A stretch of 64,000 nucleotides of DNA from Sphingobium sp. D43FB (GTDB lineage: Bacteria; Pseudomonadota; Alphaproteobacteria; Sphingomonadales; Sphingomonadaceae): contig NZ_NMUA01000008.1 of assembly GCF_002312805.1 (NCBI RefSeq), forward strand, positions 124,001 to 188,000, in the 5' to 3' direction. This document shows, in pieces, positions 35,403-43,893 of this stretch. The notes under the pieces are model-generated. The model saw nothing but the letters and a program-made list of their open reading frames with translations, was not told where the DNA came from and did no database searches. How positions within the stretch are numbered: position 1 is the stretch's first letter; each line of letters starts with the position of its first letter. The position numbers and the translations under genes were made by a program.

Positions 35403-35669
35403 ATGACGAAGCTATTATGGATCGCCGCGCCGCTGATGCTGGTCGGTTTGACCGGCTGCGTGGCGAAGGCTGCGCTGGACGTCGTGACCCTGCCCGTGCG
35501 CGCGGGTGCGCAGGCGGCGGACTGGGCCACGACCAGCCAGGACGAATCCGACCGCAACTACGGCCGCAAGATGCGCGAACAGGAAGCGCGTGAAGGCAAG
35601 GCGCGCAAGAAAGCCGACAAGGAACGGCGCAAACAATGCCGCGAGGCCGGCTACGATAATTGCGGCTGA
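35403..35669 (+). CDS. Small hypothetical lipoprotein
   Basis: An 88-residue precursor with a clear lipoprotein signal peptide ending in GLTGC (Cys19). The mature part has a hydrophobic-amphipathic segment and then a highly charged helix rich in Lys, Arg and Glu (REQEAREGKARKKADKERRK), ending in GYDNCG. GGGGG lies eight bases before the ATG. I do not recognise a family. It ends at a family B palindrome that separates it from the converging Sua5 gene. Confidence 0.75.
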   Translation: MTKLLWIAAPLMLVGLTGCVAKAALDVVTLPVRAGAQAADWATTSQDESDRNYGRKMREQEAREGKARKKADKERRKQCREAGYDNCG

Positions 35670-35684
35670 AAGCTGGTTTTTTCA

Positions 35685-35834
35685 ACACCGTTCGTCCTGA
35701 GTAGCCCCTTCGACTGCCTGCCAAGGCAGGCGCTCAGGACACGCATTGAGCGAAGTCGAAATGGCGTATCGAAGGACTGATGCTTCGATACGAGGCTTCG
35801 ACAAGCTCAGCCCCTACTCAGCACGAACGGTGTT
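35685..35834. repeat. Intergenic palindromic repeat, family B, long copy
   Basis: AACACCGTTCGTCCTGA on the left mirrors the right end GCACGAACGGTGTT, and inside are CTTCGAC/GTCGAAG units and a CTGCCAAGGCAG hairpin. It lies between two converging genes and can act as a bidirectional terminator. Confidence 0.8.
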
Positions 35835-35869
35835 GATTCAATCTAAGATTATTATCCTATGTTTTAAGC

Positions 35870-36826
35870 TCACGCCGCCGCGCGTTTCAGCCGGTCGTTG
35901 ATCGCCGCGCCGATCCCCTCCATCGGGACGGGCGCAACCGCGATCTTCACCGCGGCGCTGGCGTCCGCAATGTGCAGCGCCGCGAACAGGCTGGCGGCGG
36001 CCTCGCGCACATTGGCGTCGGGGCTGAGGTTGATGTGGCACGGCATCAGGCCGAAGCCGATCAGATATTCATCCTTCTCCGCCCGCAACGCATTCAACCG
36101 CACCGGTTTGGACGGCGCATAATGGCTCTCCAACTGGCCGGGCGCCTCGATCTTGTGCGCGCCATTACCGATGACCACTGGCAGACCGCTTGCCTCCTCC
36201 AGCATCGCCGCCGTCACCGGACCAGGGCGCAGCAGCCGCACCTGATCGGCGTCCGGCGCTGCGATGGTCGATTCCACGCCTTCGCTGGTCGGCCCTTCGT
36301 CCAATATCATCCGCACCTTGCCGTTCAGGCTGGCCAGCACATGTTCGGCGCGCGTCGGGCTGATCGACCCGCTGCGATTGGCCGACGGCGCGGCGAGCGG
36401 CCGCCCGCTCTCGCGGATCAGCGCGCGCATCGCCGGATGCGCGGGCAGGCGCAGCGCGACGGTGGGCAGCCCCGCCATCACCAGCGGCGACAACCCGCTA
36501 TCCGTCCGCACCGGCAGCACCAATGTCAACGGCCCCGGCCAGAAACGGTCGGCAAGGCGCATGGCGACCGGGGAGAAATCCGCCAGCCGCTCGGCCATGG
36601 CCCGATCAGAAACGTGGACGATCAAGGGGTTGAAGCTAGGCCGGCCCTTGGCGCTGTAGATTGCGGCCACGGCATGGCTGTCGGTGGCATCGGCGGCCAG
36701 GCCATAGACCGTCTCGGTGGGGACCGCCACGGGCTCCCCGGCGCGGATCAACAGCGCCGCCTCGCGCAGCGCCTCGGCACCATAACGGCAGGATTTGGTG
36801 GAATAGGCTGGATTGGCGATGGTCAC
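35870..36826 (-). CDS. L-threonylcarbamoyladenylate synthase (Sua5/YrdC/YwlC)
   Basis: Makes threonylcarbamoyl-AMP from threonine, bicarbonate and ATP for the t6A37 modification of tRNAs. The YrdC domain has VAVPTETVYGLAADA, KGRPSFNPLIVHV and APSANRSGSISPT. A C-terminal Sua5 domain follows, with the GQLESHYAPSKP linker, so it is the long form. The start is uncertain: the frame is open to an ATG at 36919, only 20 bases from the divergent DUF815 gene; I prefer the GTG at 36826 (318 residues), which leaves room for promoters, but ATG 36889 is also possible. Confidence 0.9.
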   Translation of the reverse strand: MTIANPAYSTKSCRYGAEALREAALLIRAGEPVAVPTETVYGLAADATDSHAVAAIYSAKGRPSFNPLIVHVSDRAMAERLADFSPVAMRLADRFWPGPLTLVLPVRTDSGLSPLVMAGLPTVALRLPAHPAMRALIRESGRPLAAPSANRSGSISPTRAEHVLASLNGKVRMILDEGPTSEGVESTIAAPDADQVRLLRPGPVTAAMLEEASGLPVVIGNGAHKIEAPGQLESHYAPSKPVRLNALRAEKDEYLIGFGLMPCHINLSPDANVREAAASLFAALHIADASAAVKIAVAPVPMEGIGAAINDRLKRAAA

Positions 36827-36938
36827 TGTCCCCGCGATATAGACCTCGGTAGCTTCAAGTAAAAGTCCATTGCGACAGGAGAATGACATTGGTGGACCTG
36901 CGCTTGCCGCAGCGATCATCGCTGGCTAAGCCCGGCGC

Positions 36939-37754
36939 ATGAACGACGCCCTCCTGATCCGCATCGCCGACGCGCTCGACCGGCTCGCACCGCCGCCAGC
37001 CGCTTGCGCCGATCTTACCACATCGCCCGCCTATATGTGGGACGGCCACGCCATCCAGGCGGTGGATGCCTTCACACCGGTCGATTACGATCTGCTGACC
37101 GGCATCGACGCGCAGAAGAGCGCCTTGCTGGAGAATAGCCGTCGCCTGGCCGCTGGTCATGCCGCGCATGACGTGCTGCTGTGGGGCGCGCGCGGCACGG
37201 GCAAGTCGGCGGCGGTGGCGTCGGTCGTCGGCCGGTTGCAGCGCGAAGGGCAAGATATCGCCCTGCTGCAATGCGCGACCGATGCGCTGGCCAGCCTGCC
37301 TGCGCTGTTCGCGCTGTTGCGCGGCACCGACCGGCCGTTCATCCTGTTCCTCGATGACCTCGGCTTCGACGAGGGCGTGGGCGACGCCAGGACGTTGCGC
37401 TCATTGCTGCAGGGCGGGACGGCAGCGCGCCCGGCGCATGTCCGCCTCTATGTCACCTCCAACCGCCGCCACATCGTTCCCCGCCACCTGTCGGAGCAGG
37501 ACGACCCGATCAACCCGCGCGACGTGGTGGACGACCGCATGGCGCTGTCCGACCGCTTCGGCCTCAGCCTTGGCTTCCACGCGCTCGACCAGGACGCCTA
37601 TGTGGCGATCGTCAGCGGTTATGCGGCCAAGCTCGGCGTGGCATTCGACCCGCTGGAAGCGATCCAATGGTCGACCCAGCGCGGCAGCCGATCAGGCCGC
37701 GTCGCCTGGCAATATGTGGTCGAACTGGCCGGGCGGCACGGGCTAACGGTCTAA
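36939..37754 (+). CDS. DUF815 family ATPase
   Basis: A 271-residue P-loop protein of the AAA-like DUF815 family. Walker A is GARGTGKSA near residue 85, Walker B ILFLDDLGFDE near 130, and the sensor segment VTSNRRHIVPRH near 175. The family is widespread and has no assigned function. It is divergent from the Sua5 gene and its stop is followed by a family A palindrome. Confidence 0.87.
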   Translation: MNDALLIRIADALDRLAPPPAACADLTTSPAYMWDGHAIQAVDAFTPVDYDLLTGIDAQKSALLENSRRLAAGHAAHDVLLWGARGTGKSAAVASVVGRLQREGQDIALLQCATDALASLPALFALLRGTDRPFILFLDDLGFDEGVGDARTLRSLLQGGTAARPAHVRLYVTSNRRHIVPRHLSEQDDPINPRDVVDDRMALSDRFGLSLGFHALDQDAYVAIVSGYAAKLGVAFDPLEAIQWSTQRGSRSGRVAWQYVVELAGRHGLTV

Positions 37755-37762
37755 CGACAAAA

Positions 37763-37866
37763 CTATCCTCCCCTGGCAGGGGAGGTGGCTGGCCGCAGGC
37801 CAGACGGAGGGGTGTCGCCGTCTCGATAGCATGACACCCCTCCATCATCGCTACGCGCTGACGGTC
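37763..37866. repeat. Intergenic palindromic repeat, family A, copy 2 (right arm lost)
   Basis: Has the left hairpin CTCCCCTGGCAGGGGAG and the central GGAGGGGTGT/ACACCCCTCC pair, again 18 bases apart, but the right CTCCCC hairpin is missing. CTAACGGTCTA before it and CTGACGGTCTA after it are near-identical. It lies between converging genes. Confidence 0.82.
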
Positions 37867-37872
37867 TAGGCG

Positions 37873-39198
37873 CTATTGCGCCTTCGTCACCCGCCACACC
37901 ACGCCGCCGACATCGTCGCTGACCAGCAGCGCGCCCTTGGCGTCGGCGGTCACATCGACCGGACGACCGCGGGCATTGCCATCGGCATCCAGAAAGCCGG
38001 TCAAAACATCGACCGGCTTGGCCTTGCCCGCTTCGCCATCGGCAAAGCCCACGAACACGACCTTGTAACCCGCCGCCGGCTTGCGGTTCCAGCTGCCATG
38101 CAGGCCGACGAACGCGCCCTGGGCATAGGGTGCGCCCAGCGTCACCTTGTCAGCGAAAGTCAGCCCCAGCGGCGCGACATGATTGCCCAGCGCATAGTCC
38201 GGCCGCTTGGTATATTCGCGCAATTGCGGGCGCTGCGGCTGGACCCGGCGATCCTCATAACCGCCCCAATAATTCCACGGCCAGCCATAAAAGCCGCCAA
38301 ATTCCACTCGCGTCAGATAATCGGGGACGAGATCGGCACCCAGCATGTCCCGTTCATTGACCACGCCCCACAGCGCGCCGCTCGTCGGTTCGAAGGCGAG
38401 GCCAACCGGATTGCGCAGGCCCGACGCGAAGATGCGATAGCTGCCATCCTTGGGATTGACCTCCAGCACCGACGCGCGGTTGGTCTCGGTCTCCATCCCG
38501 TTTTCGCCGATATTGCTATTGGACCCGACACCGACATAGAGCAGCCCATCAGGGCCAGCCGTCAGGCTGCGGGTCCAATGCATATTGGGGGCCTGGGCAG
38601 GCAGGTTCAGGATCTTGCGGCCCGCTACGCTGATCTTCAGGTCGCCCGGCTTATAGGGAAAGGCCATCAGCGCATCGCTATTCGCGACGTAAAGCATGTC
38701 GCCGACCAGCGCCATGCCATAGGGCGAGTTGAGCCCGGTCAGGAACGCCGTCTTTGTCTCGGCGCGGCCATCGCCATCGGCGTCGCGTAACAGGGTGATG
38801 CGGTTGGCGGACGGATCGCCCGCGCCAGCCTTCGCCATCAGATAATTCATCACCCGCTGGACGATGCCGTCCTTGGGCCGGGGCGGGCTGTTGGTTTCGG
38901 CCACCAATATGTCGCCATTGGGCAGGCGCAGCATCGAGCGGGGATGGACAAGGCCATCGGCAAAGCGCGCCACGGCAAGCCCCTGCGCCGCGACTGGCTG
39001 TTCACCGCCGGTCCATGGCTTCACTTCGGCGATGTTGATCGTCGGGACCATCTCGCTGCGCGGCTTGGTGAAGACCGGTTCGCGCCCCGTATCCGCGCCG
39101 GGCGGCAGTTGCGACGTGTCCCCCTGCGCGAGGTAGAGGAACGCGCCGCCGGCTACGACGATGGCGATGAGGGGGAGGGCGATGACATGCTTGTTCAT
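37873..39198 (-). CDS. PQQ-dependent sugar (sorbosone) dehydrogenase-like beta-propeller
   Basis: A 441-residue exported protein of the glucose/sorbosone dehydrogenase superfamily. It has a signal anchor (HVIALPLIAIVVAGGAFLYL), then propeller repeats with LRLPNGDILVAETN, LNSPYGMALVGD, ASGLRNPVGLAFEP and HGSWNRKP. ATG 39198 starts the signal segment; the frame is open to 39234. It resembles the L-sorbosone dehydrogenase group more than the lipoprotein at 7954-9090. The substrate is not predictable. The gene for a 57-residue membrane protein lies just upstream on the same strand. Confidence 0.86.
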   Translation of the reverse strand: MNKHVIALPLIAIVVAGGAFLYLAQGDTSQLPPGADTGREPVFTKPRSEMVPTINIAEVKPWTGGEQPVAAQGLAVARFADGLVHPRSMLRLPNGDILVAETNSPPRPKDGIVQRVMNYLMAKAGAGDPSANRITLLRDADGDGRAETKTAFLTGLNSPYGMALVGDMLYVANSDALMAFPYKPGDLKISVAGRKILNLPAQAPNMHWTRSLTAGPDGLLYVGVGSNSNIGENGMETETNRASVLEVNPKDGSYRIFASGLRNPVGLAFEPTSGALWGVVNERDMLGADLVPDYLTRVEFGGFYGWPWNYWGGYEDRRVQPQRPQLREYTKRPDYALGNHVAPLGLTFADKVTLGAPYAQGAFVGLHGSWNRKPAAGYKVVFVGFADGEAGKAKPVDVLTGFLDADGNARGRPVDVTADAKGALLVSDDVGGVVWRVTKAQ

Positions 39199-39249
39199 GC
39201 CTTCCCATCTATGTCGCCGTGCGGCGCCGGGCAAGGCGGATGGACGGGC

Positions 39250-39423
39250 TTATTTGCCGCGTTCGCGCAGCCATAGCAGCAGGGCAATGAGGATGCCGAG
39301 CGCCAGGCCCGACAGCAGGCCGATGCTGGGCTGTCCCATCAATCCACCGGTGATCGCGCCGCCCAGGATCAGGAAAGCGATGATGGCGCCCGCGCCGGTG
39401 GGGTCTTTCTTGCGCTTCGTCAT
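39250..39423 (-). CDS. Small two-helix membrane protein of unknown function
   Basis: A 57-residue protein starting MTKRKKDPTG, then two hydrophobic segments, AIIAFLILGGAITGGLMG and IGLLSGLALGILIALLLWL, and a basic end RERGK. No family recognised. It lies 51 bases upstream of the sugar dehydrogenase gene on the same strand and may share its transcript. The frame continues upstream to 39558 but that part has no coding look. Confidence 0.65.
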   Translation of the reverse strand: MTKRKKDPTGAGAIIAFLILGGAITGGLMGQPSIGLLSGLALGILIALLLWLRERGK

Positions 39424-39654
39424 GCCCCGCCCTTGCCACGGCGCGGCGGCCAATGCCAGCGGCTTTGCGCGGCGATCCCGCCGGGACCGTTTCGGGACAG
39501 GCTGTGCCAGACTGGAGCAGCCTGTCCCGCTCTGGGACTTGGCTAACGGATCGTTCACGCTACCAACCCGCCTCCCACGCCAAAGCGGGGAAATGGCACG
39601 GCAATTGAAGCACTTGTCCGAACAGCCTATCGCTATAATCGTCGGGGGATCATC

Positions 39655-39864
39655 ATGCAGCTACCATATCTTTCGGATCGAAAGAGCTATGACGACGCGA
39701 CCGAGCTGATGGCGATATTCGGTGCCGATGCCGGCTATGAAGCCGCCGCCCGCGCCGACCGCAGCCTTGACCTCGGCAATCACATCCATTTTTGCCACTG
39801 GCGTCAGATCGAGCGGCTGATCGTCCTGTTGGCGGATGACCAGCCGATCGGCACCATTCACTAA
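39655..39864 (+). CDS. Small hypothetical protein
   Basis: A 69-residue, slightly acidic protein: an N-terminal LSDRKSYDDATELMAIFG, then DLGNHIHFCHWRQIERLIVLLADD. It has no signal peptide or membrane segment. The ATG has GGGGGA five bases before it. Similar small proteins with HFCHWRQIER occur, I believe, in other sphingomonads, but I cannot name a family. Its stop is nine bases from the argC stop on the opposite strand. Confidence 0.7.
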   Translation: MQLPYLSDRKSYDDATELMAIFGADAGYEAAARADRSLDLGNHIHFCHWRQIERLIVLLADDQPIGTIH

Positions 39865-39873
39865 CCGGCGACG

Positions 39874-40818
39874 TCAGAGACGCAGGCCCGCTATTTCGGG
39901 CAGGCCCGCCAATATGTTGAGATTCTGCACCGCCGCACCGGCCGCGCCCTTGCCCAGATTATCGAGCGCCGCCACCAGCCGCGCCTGACCACTATCGGCA
40001 TTGCCGAACACGAACAGCGCCAGCCGGTCGGTCGCGCCGACATGCTCCAGCTCGACCTGCCCCATCGCCGCGCTCTCGCTCAAGGGCGCTACGCTGACCA
40101 GCGGCGACCCGGCATAGGCGGCTGCCAAAGCGGCATGGACATCGGCCAGCGACGGCGCACCGGGCATGGCGCGCAATTGCAGCGGCACTTCCACCACCAT
40201 GCCGCGATAGCCATTGGCGACGGCTGGCGCGAACAGCGGGGGATGGACCAGGCCCGAATAGCGGGTCATTTCCGGCACATGCTTATGCCCCAGGCCAAGG
40301 CCATAGGCGCGGAATGCGGTGGGCGCGCCGTCTGTGCCCTCATATTCGGCGATCATCGCCTTGCCGCCGCCTGAATAGCCCGATGCGCCCGACACGGTGA
40401 CAGGCCAGTCGGCAGGCACCAGCCCCGCCAGCGTCAGCGGCCGGACCAGCGCCAAGAAGCCAGTCGGCCAGCAACCCGGATTGGCGACAAAGCGCGAGGC
40501 CGCGAGCTTCTCGCGATGGCCCGGCTCCAGTTCGGGAAAGCCATAGGTCCACCCGTCCGCCACGCGATGCGCCGTCGATGCGTCGATCACCCGCGTATGA
40601 TCATTGTCGATCAGCGCAACGGCCTCGCGCGCGGCATCGTCGGGCAGGCACAGGATGACGATATCGGCCGCGTTCAGCGCATCGCGCCGCGCCGCCGCAT
40701 CCTTGCGGTCCTTTTCATCCAGCGTGATCAGCGACAATTCGGGGCGTCCCGCCAGCCGGTCGCCGATTTCGATGCCGGTCGTGCCGACGCCGCCATCGAT
40801 GAAGATAGTATGGCTCAT
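39874..40818 (-). CDS. argC: N-acetyl-gamma-glutamyl-phosphate reductase (type 2)
   Basis: Third step of arginine synthesis: reduces N-acetylglutamyl phosphate to the semialdehyde with NADPH. The 314-residue length and GGVGTTG nucleotide motif are those of the short type 2 ArgC. The catalytic Cys116 is in NPGCWPTGF, and the GLGHKHVPEM segment carries the active-site His. The ATG at 40818 overlaps the stop of the upstream NlpC/P60 gene by four bases (ATGA), so the two are coupled. No other arg genes are nearby. Confidence 0.95.
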   Translation of the reverse strand: MSHTIFIDGGVGTTGIEIGDRLAGRPELSLITLDEKDRKDAAARRDALNAADIVILCLPDDAAREAVALIDNDHTRVIDASTAHRVADGWTYGFPELEPGHREKLAASRFVANPGCWPTGFLALVRPLTLAGLVPADWPVTVSGASGYSGGGKAMIAEYEGTDGAPTAFRAYGLGLGHKHVPEMTRYSGLVHPPLFAPAVANGYRGMVVEVPLQLRAMPGAPSLADVHAALAAAYAGSPLVSVAPLSESAAMGQVELEHVGATDRLALFVFGNADSGQARLVAALDNLGKGAAGAAVQNLNILAGLPEIAGLRL

Positions 40819-41723
40819 GCGCCGATCCTCCGCCGTGCGATAATGGGTTGGGCATGGTCGTCGGCCAGCCGCGCGACGACATCGGCCAGCGGCTCCTTGA
40901 CCACCGCCATCCAATGCGCGTTGGCGTGGAGCAACGTCTTGCCATCGGTCATGATGCCGACATGGCCCGGAAAGAAAATCAGGTCGCCCCGCCGCAACGC
41001 CGCGTCGCTCTCGATCGGCAAGCCGATGCCCTCGCATTGCAGATCGGTGTCGCGCGGCACGGCGATGCCGCAATGCCCAAGCGCCGCCTGCACCAGCCCC
41101 GAACAGTCGATCCCGCGATGGCCGCGTCCGCCCCACACATAGGGCTGGCCGAGATAGGCTTCGGCGACCGCGACCCAGTCGCTGTCCGCTTCGCTGATCG
41201 CTTTCGCATGGCGGCTATGGATATAGCCTTCGGCGCAACTGATGAACGCGCCTTCCACTTCGCCGGTGAACTGCGCGCCCATCGGCCAATAGTCGAGCAC
41301 CTGCGCCTTGATGTCCGGCTTGCGAAACAGCGGCGCGGCCTGCGCGGTGATGCGGTGAGTCACTGTTTCAGCGACGTCCAGCGCCTCGCGCCGGATATAG
41401 CCGACATAGCCGTCATGACCGCAAAAGCCCCAGGCCCAGTCGGTCATCACGTCGAGCGCGTGGAATCTCTCGCCGCGCAACAATTCGGTCACGGCTTCGG
41501 CGCTGGGGGAGGGAGCCGACAGGATCGGCGTGCCCGGCATCACGCAGGTAAAGGGCACTGCGCGCGCATAATGGGCGGAAAAGAGAATGCCCGCTAGCGC
41601 CAGGTCGGCCAGGTCGCCGCGCGCGGCGTGGATACGGCGGTCAAGCGCGACCGAACGGCCATCCAGCTTGAACCGGCTTCTTTCAGGCGGTGCGTTCCGC
41701 TTTGCTGTTGTCGTGCCTATCAT
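40815..41723 (-). CDS. NlpC/P60 family peptidoglycan endopeptidase
   Basis: A 302-residue cysteine peptidase that would cut within peptide stems of peptidoglycan. The N-terminal half carries bacterial SH3-like modules (around residues 60-165); the C-terminal NlpC/P60 domain has YVWGGRGHRGIDCSGLVQ with the catalytic Cys and GHVGIM with the His. No clear signal peptide is visible. The start ATG at 41723 lies 41 bases inside the marR-like gene, and the frame is open still further upstream. It overlaps argC by four bases. Confidence 0.88.
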   Translation of the reverse strand: MIGTTTAKRNAPPERSRFKLDGRSVALDRRIHAARGDLADLALAGILFSAHYARAVPFTCVMPGTPILSAPSPSAEAVTELLRGERFHALDVMTDWAWGFCGHDGYVGYIRREALDVAETVTHRITAQAAPLFRKPDIKAQVLDYWPMGAQFTGEVEGAFISCAEGYIHSRHAKAISEADSDWVAVAEAYLGQPYVWGGRGHRGIDCSGLVQAALGHCGIAVPRDTDLQCEGIGLPIESDAALRRGDLIFFPGHVGIMTDGKTLLHANAHWMAVVKEPLADVVARLADDHAQPIIARRRIGA

Positions 41724-42090
41724 CGCGCGCGGTTCCTGCGATGAAATGATGAAAGGCGTCAAGGAATTCCGCCCCTTTGGGGGTCCGGGTGATGAAAATA
41801 TTGCGTCGGTCGGCCACATCGCGCTCGCGGCGGAGATAGCCCAGCGCCGATAATTTGTTCAGCGCGCGGGTGATGACGGGCTTGGACACATGCAACGCTT
41901 CGGCAAGGCCGCGCACCGTATGCGGCCCAGCGCCGATATAGACCGTCATCATCAACGCCATCTGCCGGTTGGTGAGGTCGGGTTTGCCCGACCGGACATA
42001 ATCCACCAGCGTCCGCATCCATTGGCGAAGCGGCTGAACTCCGGGGCGTTCAATGGCGGCAACCTGATCTTGTGCTGTGTGGACGTTCAT
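41683..42090 (-). CDS. MarR family transcriptional regulator
   Basis: A 135-residue winged-helix regulator. The DNA-binding part contains LTNRQMALMMTVY, VRGLAEALHVSKPVITRALNKL and the wing YLRRERDVADRRN. It probably senses a small phenolic or other ligand and represses a nearby promoter. Its 3' end overlaps the NlpC/P60 start by 41 bases, so the three genes marR-nlpC-argC form one unit on the minus strand. Its target is unknown and could be its own operon. Confidence 0.88.
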   Translation of the reverse strand: MNVHTAQDQVAAIERPGVQPLRQWMRTLVDYVRSGKPDLTNRQMALMMTVYIGAGPHTVRGLAEALHVSKPVITRALNKLSALGYLRRERDVADRRNIFITRTPKGAEFLDAFHHFIAGTARDDRHDNSKAERTA

Positions 42091-42149
42091 GCGGGCTTAA
42101 CGCACGATGCCCAATCGGGTTGCGTAACGGTCCTGCGGAATGTGACGCT

Positions 42150-43547
42150 TTACTTAGCGGGCTGGTAACGCTGCTGTAACAGCTTGAACGCCGCGCGCAG
42201 CCCCAGCGCCTCGCCGCCTTTGGGACGACCAGGCTTGGTCGATGGCCGCCAGGCAAAGGTGTCGAGATGCAGCCATGGTGTCCCTTCGGGCACGAAGCGT
42301 TGCAGGAACAGAGCGGCGGTGATCGCCCCGGCAAAGCCGCCTTCACCCGCATTGTTGATATCGGCGATGTCGGACTTCAACATATCGGCATAGCCCTCCC
42401 ACAAAGGCAGCCGCCAGGTCGGATCATCCACGTCGGTCCCCGCCTGCGCCATGTCGGCGGCCAGCCGGTCGTCATTGGCGAACAGCGCGGGCAGGTCCGG
42501 CCCGACCGCGACTCGCGCTGCGCCGGTCAGCGTCGCGAAATCGACGATCAATTCCGGCTTCTCCTCCGCCGCGCGGGTCAGCGCGTCGCCCAGCACCAGC
42601 CGCCCTTCGGCATCGGTATTGCCAATCTCGACCGTCAGCCCCTTGCGGCTGCGCAATATGTCGCCGGGCCGGAAAGCGTTGCCGCTGATCGCATTTTCCG
42701 CCGCCGGGATCAGCAGGTGCAACCGCACCGGCAGCCGCGCCGCCATGATGAGCTGCGCCAGCGCCAGCGCATGCGCCGCGCCGCCCATATCCTTCTTCAT
42801 CAGGCGCATGCCCGACGAGGGTTTGATGTCCAGGCCACCGCTGTCGAAGCTGATGCCCTTGCCGACAATGGCGATGCGCGGCGCGGCCGGATCGCCCCAA
42901 TTAAGTTCTATCAGGCGCGGCGCGAAGTGCCGGTCGGCGGCCCGTCCGACGGCGTGGATCATCGGATAGCCATGCGCCAGCGAATCGCCGCGCGTCACCA
43001 CGACGGTCGCGCCAGAGGACTTGGCGACCGCTTCCGTGGCCGCTTCCAGTTCGGCCGGGCCCATATCCGCAGCGGGCGTATTGACCAGATCCCGCACCAG
43101 CGCGACCGCCCGCGCCAGCTCGACCGCAGGCGCGATCCGCGCGACGTCGCCGGTCAGCAATTGGCGCGGCCCAACCGGAACATCCTCGCGGCGGTAACGG
43201 TCGAACCGATGCTGCCCCAGCATCCATCCCAGCATCGCCGCACCAGGCGACCCTTCTGCCAGGCGATAGCGCCCTTCGGGCAGCGTCTCGGCGAGGCGCG
43301 CCAGGCACCAGGGACCAAGCGCCCCCTTGTCCGCCACCCCGGCGACGACCATCCAGTCGCCCTCCCGCTCGCCCGGCAGGATCGCCGTCTCATTTGGCTT
43401 GGCCCGGAATTTCTGCGCCGCCAGCAGCGCGCGACTCTGTTCCGGGCGGGTCGCCAGCCAAGCGTCCAGCGCCTTGGCCTCGACCAGATGGATCGGATGG
43501 GCGGGCTGGCCCGTCTCGGCTTTGATGCAGTCGGCAAAATCGTTCAT
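42150..43547 (-). CDS. pepA: Leucyl aminopeptidase family protein (M17)
   Basis: A 465-residue two-metal aminopeptidase. The C-terminal M17 domain has GKGISFDSGGLDIKP (metal ligand and catalytic Lys), MKKDMGGAAHALALAQ, the signature NTDAEGRLVLGDAL and GGFAGAITAALFL. The N-terminal domain is diverged. ATG 43547 and ATG 43556 are close alternatives; neither has a Shine-Dalgarno site, and the frame extends further upstream to 43637. The enzyme would release N-terminal Leu and other residues in peptide turnover. Genes on both sides face away or are on other strands. Confidence 0.9.
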   Translation of the reverse strand: MNDFADCIKAETGQPAHPIHLVEAKALDAWLATRPEQSRALLAAQKFRAKPNETAILPGEREGDWMVVAGVADKGALGPWCLARLAETLPEGRYRLAEGSPGAAMLGWMLGQHRFDRYRREDVPVGPRQLLTGDVARIAPAVELARAVALVRDLVNTPAADMGPAELEAATEAVAKSSGATVVVTRGDSLAHGYPMIHAVGRAADRHFAPRLIELNWGDPAAPRIAIVGKGISFDSGGLDIKPSSGMRLMKKDMGGAAHALALAQLIMAARLPVRLHLLIPAAENAISGNAFRPGDILRSRKGLTVEIGNTDAEGRLVLGDALTRAAEEKPELIVDFATLTGAARVAVGPDLPALFANDDRLAADMAQAGTDVDDPTWRLPLWEGYADMLKSDIADINNAGEGGFAGAITAALFLQRFVPEGTPWLHLDTFAWRPSTKPGRPKGGEALGLRAAFKLLQQRYQPAK

Positions 43548-43692
43548 GGCAGGCATGTAAGGGAAAGCGCCGAGCCAAGGGAAGGCGTAATTTTTTCGTC
43601 GCCCCAACCGCACGGTCGGCCCTTTCTTCCTTTGCACTATCGCGCGCGTGGGCCTAGTTTCCGGGGCATAATCACAGCCAAGGAGAGTGACG

Positions 43693-43893
43693 ATGCTTCA
43701 TGCAGACGATCGTGGCCTACAGGCCCTTCGCGCGCGCGCCTACACGCTCGCGGAAACAGGACATTTCGAGAATATCCGCGCCGTCGAACAGGCGCTGATC
43801 GCCGAGGGCTGGCCCAATGCCGCGCAAGCGCTGGACAGCGAATATGCACGCAAGGCGGTCGGCGAACGCTGCCGCATGGCGCAGGCGCATTGA
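43693..43893 (+). CDS. Small hypothetical protein
   Basis: A 66-residue protein (MLHADDRGLQALRARAYTLA at its start) rich in Ala, Glu and Arg, probably helical, with AEGWPNAAQALDSEYARKAV in the middle. AGGAGA lies six bases before the ATG at 43693; a GTG at 43687 is also in frame. The stop codon overlaps the start of the next gene by one base (TGATG), so they are translationally coupled. I recognise no domain. Confidence 0.72.
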   Translation: MLHADDRGLQALRARAYTLAETGHFENIRAVEQALIAEGWPNAAQALDSEYARKAVGERCRMAQAH

